Position numbers and translations under genes: made by a program. DNA of 64,000 nt, taken from assembly GCF_000153185.1 (NCBI RefSeq), contig NZ_CH724151.1, forward strand, positions 97,294 through 161,293, in the 5' to 3' direction. This stretch comes from Reinekea blandensis MED297. GTDB taxonomy: Bacteria > Pseudomonadota > Gammaproteobacteria > Pseudomonadales > Natronospirillaceae. Numbering within the stretch: the first letter of the stretch is position 1; every line of letters begins with the position of its first letter. This document shows positions 60,460 through 64,000 of the stretch, piece after piece. The notes beneath the pieces were generated by a model that saw nothing but the letters and a program-made list of their open reading frames with translations, was not told where the DNA came from and searched no databases.

Positions 60460-61314
60460 TCACCGTCCCTGTTCCAAAAAACCTGCGCACCGCTGATAAA
60501 ACTCAGTACTCGTCTGTTCTCTTTGACTGCACCAGGCCAACCCGGCTAAACCATGGTAAACCGCATAACAAGCGACCAGATGCTTTAACTGCGCCATACT
60601 CTCCAGCCAGTCCGCTGAACCATAACCGGCCAGCAGCGCCGTTAACTCGATGTCATTCATATCAGAGGGATGGGTTAGCAATTTAAAGAAGTCCATACTG
60701 GCGTGTCCGCCCCGCATGGATTCAAAATCAATAATCCCGGTGTATCCGGACTCATCAGCCAGGATATTGCCATCACGAAAGTCGAAATGGGTCGCCGTCG
60801 GCAGGTAGCTATCCGGTATCTCATCGATACCCTCATGAAACCTCGCATAAGCCATCTCTGCGGTTTTTCGTGCTGGGCCGATGATTTTATCGATGTAGCG
60901 GTCGGTATTGCTGAGCAACAGCTCACGCCAGCTTTTATGGCCATCGAAACTATCCGCTGAAACAGTATGCAGCGCCCTGAGATCGTGCCCCAACTTGGAT
61001 AAGTCACGATGCGACAGCTGATGAAAACTTTTCAGCGGCATGCCTTCCAGGGATGTCATCAGGATCAATCCATGGTCGTTCGCCTTGGTGATCTCCAGGG
61101 CGTCAGGAACAAACGGACAATGTGAGAGGCGCTTCAGCCAGAAGTACTCACGCTCTGCTTTTTCCAAGCTAAACGGACGTTTCAAGACATAACACTGGCG
61201 GCCACTGCGAAAACGAAGCACCTCAGACGCAAAAGATTCGCCTATGGGCAGCTGCTCGTCCACGGTGAGCCCAAAGCAAGACGTTGCCAATTCGATCAAT
61301 TCCGGTTTTGCCAC
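60460..61314 (-). CDS. Phosphotransferase of the aminoglycoside/choline kinase family
   Basis: This is a 284-residue kinase-like protein. The nucleotide-binding part has YVLKRPFSLEKAEREYFWLKRL, the catalytic loop is THFDFRDGNIL (HxDxxxxNIL), and the metal-binding motif is GIIDFESMRGGHASMDFFKL. Family members phosphorylate small alcohols such as choline, homoserine or thiamine; resistance is not implied. The substrate is unknown. It starts just beyond the rplQ terminator. Confidence 0.85.
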   Translation of the reverse strand: MAKPELIELATSCFGLTVDEQLPIGESFASEVLRFRSGRQCYVLKRPFSLEKAEREYFWLKRLSHCPFVPDALEITKANDHGLILMTSLEGMPLKSFHQLSHRDLSKLGHDLRALHTVSADSFDGHKSWRELLLSNTDRYIDKIIGPARKTAEMAYARFHEGIDEIPDSYLPTATHFDFRDGNILADESGYTGIIDFESMRGGHASMDFFKLLTHPSDMNDIELTALLAGYGSADWLESMAQLKHLVACYAVYHGLAGLAWCSQREQTSTEFYQRCAGFLEQGR

Positions 61315-61333
61315 TTTTTTACTCCCTTAAACG

Positions 61334-61365
61334 CAAAAACCCGGCTAAAAAGCCGGGTCTTTTTA
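61334..61365 (-). terminator. Terminator of the alpha ribosomal operon
   Basis: The 8-bp stem ACCCGGCT/AGCCGGGT (61339-61346 and 61351-61358) with an AAAA loop has U-rich tracts on both strands. It therefore ends rplQ transcription and could also stop transcription from the other side. Confidence 0.9.
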
Positions 61366-61377
61366 CGGAAGAACGTC

Positions 61378-61767
61378 TCAGTCTTCGGAAGCGTCTGCTT
61401 CGTCAACTTCAGGACGGTCAACCAGTTCAACGATAGCCATTGGAGCACTGTCGCCGGCACGGTAGCCGCACTTCAGTACACGCAAATAACCACCTGGACG
61501 CGCTTGGTAGCGAGGACCCAGTTCATTGAACAGCTTGCCTACAGAAACATCAGAACGAGTACGGTCGAAAGCCAGACGACGATTAGCAACAGAGTCTTCT
61601 TTTGCTAATGTGATCAGCGGCTCAGCAACGCGACGCAGTTCTTTTGCCTTAGGCAAGGTCGTTTTAATCACTTCATGCTCGAACAGGCTGTTGGCCAGGT
61701 TTTGCAACATAGCCTTACGGTGAGCACTGGTGCGGTTAAAGTGACGACCACTTTTACGATGACGCAT
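61378..61767 (-). CDS. rplQ: 50S ribosomal protein L17
   Basis: The 129-residue L17 of the large subunit starts [32 protein letters not shown] and contains [26 protein letters not shown]. It is the last gene of the alpha operon, right after rpoA. Confidence 0.98.
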   Translation of the reverse strand: MRHRKSGRHFNRTSAHRKAMLQNLANSLFEHEVIKTTLPKAKELRRVAEPLITLAKEDSVANRRLAFDRTRSDVSVGKLFNELGPRYQARPGGYLRVLKCGYRAGDSAPMAIVELVDRPEVDEADASED

Positions 61768-61797
61768 TTCTACATTCCTTACCAGTCAGACTTAAGG

Positions 61798-62799
61798 TTA
61801 CGCAAGAACCTTATCGTCATTCTTTAAACTTGCAGGTGGCCAAGCTTCCAGGACCATGCCCAGAGACAGACCTTTCGACGCCAGAACGTCCTTGATTTCA
61901 GTCAGAGACTTCTTACCAAGGTTTGGCGTTTTCAACAGTTCAACTTCGGTACGCTGGATCAGATCACCGATGTAGTAGATGTTCTCTGCTTTCAGGCAGT
62001 TCGCACTACGTACAGTCAGTTCCAGATCATCAACAGGACGCAACAGGATAGGATCGATCTTGTCTTCTTCCTTCTCCTGAACTGCTTCAGCCTGGTGGTC
62101 CAGATCAACAAAGGCTGCAACTTGCTGCTGCAGGATTGTTGCTGAACGACGGATGGCTTCTTCCGGGTCCAATGTACCGTTAGTTTCCAGTTCGATAACC
62201 AGTTTATCCAGGTCAGTACGCTGCTCGACACGTGCGTTTTCCACACTGTAAGCAACACGAACAACCGGACTGAACGTGGCGTCTAACTGCAAGCGACCAA
62301 TGGGTTTGCTCTCGTCTTCTTCGCTGCTGCGGGCTTCTGCTGGCACGTAACCTCGACCCAGAGCAACTTTCAATGTCATGTTGACATCGGCGCTGCTACC
62401 CAGGTGAGCAATTACATGGTCAGGATTCGCGACTTCAACACCATGATCCAACTGGATGTCACCAGCGGTCAATGTGCCGGCACCTGACTTACGCAGAGTC
62501 AGTGTGCATTCTTCACGTTCATGAAGTTTAACAGCCACGTCTTTCAAATTGAGCAGGATTTCCTGAACGTCTTCCTGCACGCCTTCAATCGTGCTGTATT
62601 CATGCAATACACCGTCGATTTCAACTTCGGTGATTGCTGCGCCTGGCATTGACGACAACAGAATACGACGCAACGCATTACCCAGAGTATGACCGAAACC
62701 ACGCTCTAAAGGCTCGAGCGTAATCTTTGCCCGGTTGGCGTTTACTTCCTGCACATCGATGTGACGTGGTGTCAAAAAGTCGTTTGCTGAACGCTGCAT
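61798..62799 (-). CDS. rpoA: RNA polymerase subunit alpha
   Basis: The 333-residue alpha subunit has an N-terminal domain (1-235) for assembly and a C-terminal domain (about 255-315, [48 protein letters not shown]) for UP elements and activators. It lies between rpsD and rplQ as in E. coli. Confidence 0.99.
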   Translation of the reverse strand: MQRSANDFLTPRHIDVQEVNANRAKITLEPLERGFGHTLGNALRRILLSSMPGAAITEVEIDGVLHEYSTIEGVQEDVQEILLNLKDVAVKLHEREECTLTLRKSGAGTLTAGDIQLDHGVEVANPDHVIAHLGSSADVNMTLKVALGRGYVPAEARSSEEDESKPIGRLQLDATFSPVVRVAYSVENARVEQRTDLDKLVIELETNGTLDPEEAIRRSATILQQQVAAFVDLDHQAEAVQEKEEDKIDPILLRPVDDLELTVRSANCLKAENIYYIGDLIQRTEVELLKTPNLGKKSLTEIKDVLASKGLSLGMVLEAWPPASLKNDDKVLA

Positions 62800-62822
62800 A
62801 GATGCCCCTATTTGCAGTGAGA

Positions 62823-63443
62823 TTACTTAGAGTACAATTCCACAATCAAGTTTTCGTTGATGTCCTGGGACAGATCAGAACGCTCAGGTACCGCGCTGAA
62901 CTTGCCTTCCAGTTTCTTCGCATCAACTTCAACCCATGAAACAGGTGCACGTGTTGCAGCCACGTCAACAGCGCTTTTAATACGCAATTGATTCGCTGAC
63001 TTTTCACGAACAGACACTACATCACCAGGCTTAACTTGGAATGATGGAATGTTTACCGATTGGCCATTCACCAAGATTGCTTTATGTGAAACCAACTGAC
63101 GTGCTTCTGCACGGGTTACACCAAAGCCCATTCGATAAACAACATTATCTAAACGACGTTCCAGCAGTTGCAGCAGGACTTCGCCCGTTGCACCTTTGGT
63201 ACGCGCCGCTTCTTTGTAGTAGTTACGGAACTGCTTTTCCAGAACTCCGTAAGTACGACGTACTTTCTGTTTTTCGCGAAGCTGAATACCGTAATCAGAC
63301 AACCGACCACGACGAGCACCGTGAACACCCGGTACCGTCTCGAGCTTGCACTTAGAATCAAGTGCGCGAACGCCACTCTTCAGGAACAGGTCAGTGCCTT
63401 CACGACGAGACAGCTTACACTTAGGACCAATATATCGTGCCAT
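62823..63443 (-). CDS. rpsD: 30S ribosomal protein S4
   Basis: This 206-residue primary 16S-binding protein starts [19 protein letters not shown] and has the S4 RNA-binding domain [31 protein letters not shown]. In E. coli it also represses the alpha operon; whether that holds here is inferred. Confidence 0.99.
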   Translation of the reverse strand: MARYIGPKCKLSRREGTDLFLKSGVRALDSKCKLETVPGVHGARRGRLSDYGIQLREKQKVRRTYGVLEKQFRNYYKEAARTKGATGEVLLQLLERRLDNVVYRMGFGVTRAEARQLVSHKAILVNGQSVNIPSFQVKPGDVVSVREKSANQLRIKSAVDVAATRAPVSWVEVDAKKLEGKFSAVPERSDLSQDINENLIVELYSK

Positions 63444-63458
63444 TACTCTGTCTCCTTA

Positions 63459-63848
63459 TTAAACGCGACGCTTCTTGGGCGGCCGACAACCGTTATGTGG
63501 AATCGGTGTTACATCAGTAATGTTACTGATTCGATAACCCACCGCGTTTAATGCGCGTACCGCAGATTCACGACCTGGACCAGGACCTTTAACTTCAACG
63601 TCCAGATTCTTGAGACCATATTCCTGTGCAGCAGTACCGGCGCGCTCGGCGGCGATCTGTGCTGCAAATGGAGTGCTCTTTCGCGATCCACGGAAACCGG
63701 AGCCACCAGCAGTCGCCCAACTCAGGGTGTTGCCTTGGCGGTCCGTAATGGTCACGATGGTGTTGTTAAAAGAAGCGTGGATGTGCGCAATGCCATCCGC
63801 TACCTGCTTTTTCACCTTTTTACGTGACTTCGTACCTGGCTTTGCCAT
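63459..63848 (-). CDS. rpsK: 30S ribosomal protein S11
   Basis: This 129-residue S11 carries [19 protein letters not shown] and the conserved C-terminus [18 protein letters not shown]. It lies between rpsM and rpsD in the alpha operon. Confidence 0.99.
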   Translation of the reverse strand: MAKPGTKSRKKVKKQVADGIAHIHASFNNTIVTITDRQGNTLSWATAGGSGFRGSRKSTPFAAQIAAERAGTAAQEYGLKNLDVEVKGPGPGRESAVRALNAVGYRISNITDVTPIPHNGCRPPKKRRV

Positions 63849-63890
63849 CTTCGATTTCCTATGTAAAAAACTTGTTAGTGCGAATCAAAC

Positions 63891-64000
63891 TTAGCGTTTG
63901 ATCGGCTTCTTAGGACCTTTACGGGTTCGGGCATTGTTTTTCGTGTTCTGACCGCGAACGGGCAGATTACGACGATGTCGAATACCACGGTACAACCCAG
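63891..64000 (-). CDS. rpsM: 30S ribosomal protein S13, C-terminal end
   Basis: The last 35 codons of S13, running off the right edge, include [15 protein letters not shown] and the lysine-rich tail KGPKKPIKR. Its position before rpsK is that of the alpha operon. Confidence 0.97.
   Translation of the reverse strand, partial: GLYRGIRHRRNLPVRGQNTKNNARTRKGPKKPIKR

Overview
The window is a chromosomal segment of a free-living, probably marine gammaproteobacterium of Oceanospirillales/Pseudomonadales type (inference). The evidence is an alpha ribosomal operon rpsM-rpsK-rpsD-rpoA-rplQ, the ubiC-ubiA-phoB-phoR order known from Pseudomonas, EttA, biosynthetic SpeA, GlyA close to the E. coli protein, flagellin, and CsrB/Rsm-type small RNAs. 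Base composition is moderately GC-rich throughout except for a clearly AT-rich accessory block at about 45.8-48.8 kb.

Layout. 1-2.2 kb: end of a chorismate-using synthase (TrpE type), its glutamine amidotransferase and a class V aminotransferase. 2.3-4.6 kb: a lone flagellin and glyA. 4.9-12 kb: a polytopic membrane protein, a DMT exporter divergent from an AraC regulator, ettA, a GGDEF/EAL protein and tRNA-Leu(UAG). 12-24.8 kb: a secreted 695-residue protein, an XRE regulator divergent from an SDR, cobT, an M17 peptidase with a lipid A acyltransferase, ridA, speA with a 51-residue zinc-ribbon protein, a GNAT, an adenylate-kinase-like protein and HU. 25-28.5 kb: ubiC-ubiA-phoB-phoR with a Pho box. 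28.5-30.4 kb: a response regulator and a DUF2971-like gene.

30.4-31.3 kb has no protein gene but holds two tandem GGA-rich RNAs of the CsrB/CsrC (RsmY/RsmZ) type. Each has its own -10 box, terminator and GacA-type upstream element, placed at nearly the same distance in both copies. 31.3-37.2 kb: an S1/P1-nuclease-like protein, DUF3392, a lipoprotein/ECF sigma/anti-sigma operon, and a DUF2236 oxygenase-like gene.

38.1-44.3 kb is the most unusual region. It is a tightly overlapping six-gene operon on the minus strand: ATP-grasp ligase, haem-oxygenase-like di-metal oxidase fused to a cupin, Rieske ferredoxin, MFS exporter, second ATP-grasp ligase, and a stand-alone B3/B4 (tRNA-synthetase editing-like) protein. 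It reads as a small biosynthetic cluster for an exported, oxidised amino-acid-derived molecule; the product is unknown. Upstream lie a 29-bp direct repeat and an FNR-like site.

45.8-48.8 kb is the AT-rich island ending at the 3' side of tRNA-Thr(UGU). It holds a HEPN-like protein, a broken small membrane-protein gene, a Kv-like channel and a BRCT protein overlapping the channel gene. 49-61 kb carries phosphate genes: phoU-pstB-pstA-pstC-pstS with a Pho box, and a DUF47 protein with a PiT permease. Between these sets are a 141-bp MITE-like inverted-repeat element, a YciA-type thioesterase and a secreted GH13 amylase. The window ends in the alpha ribosomal operon.
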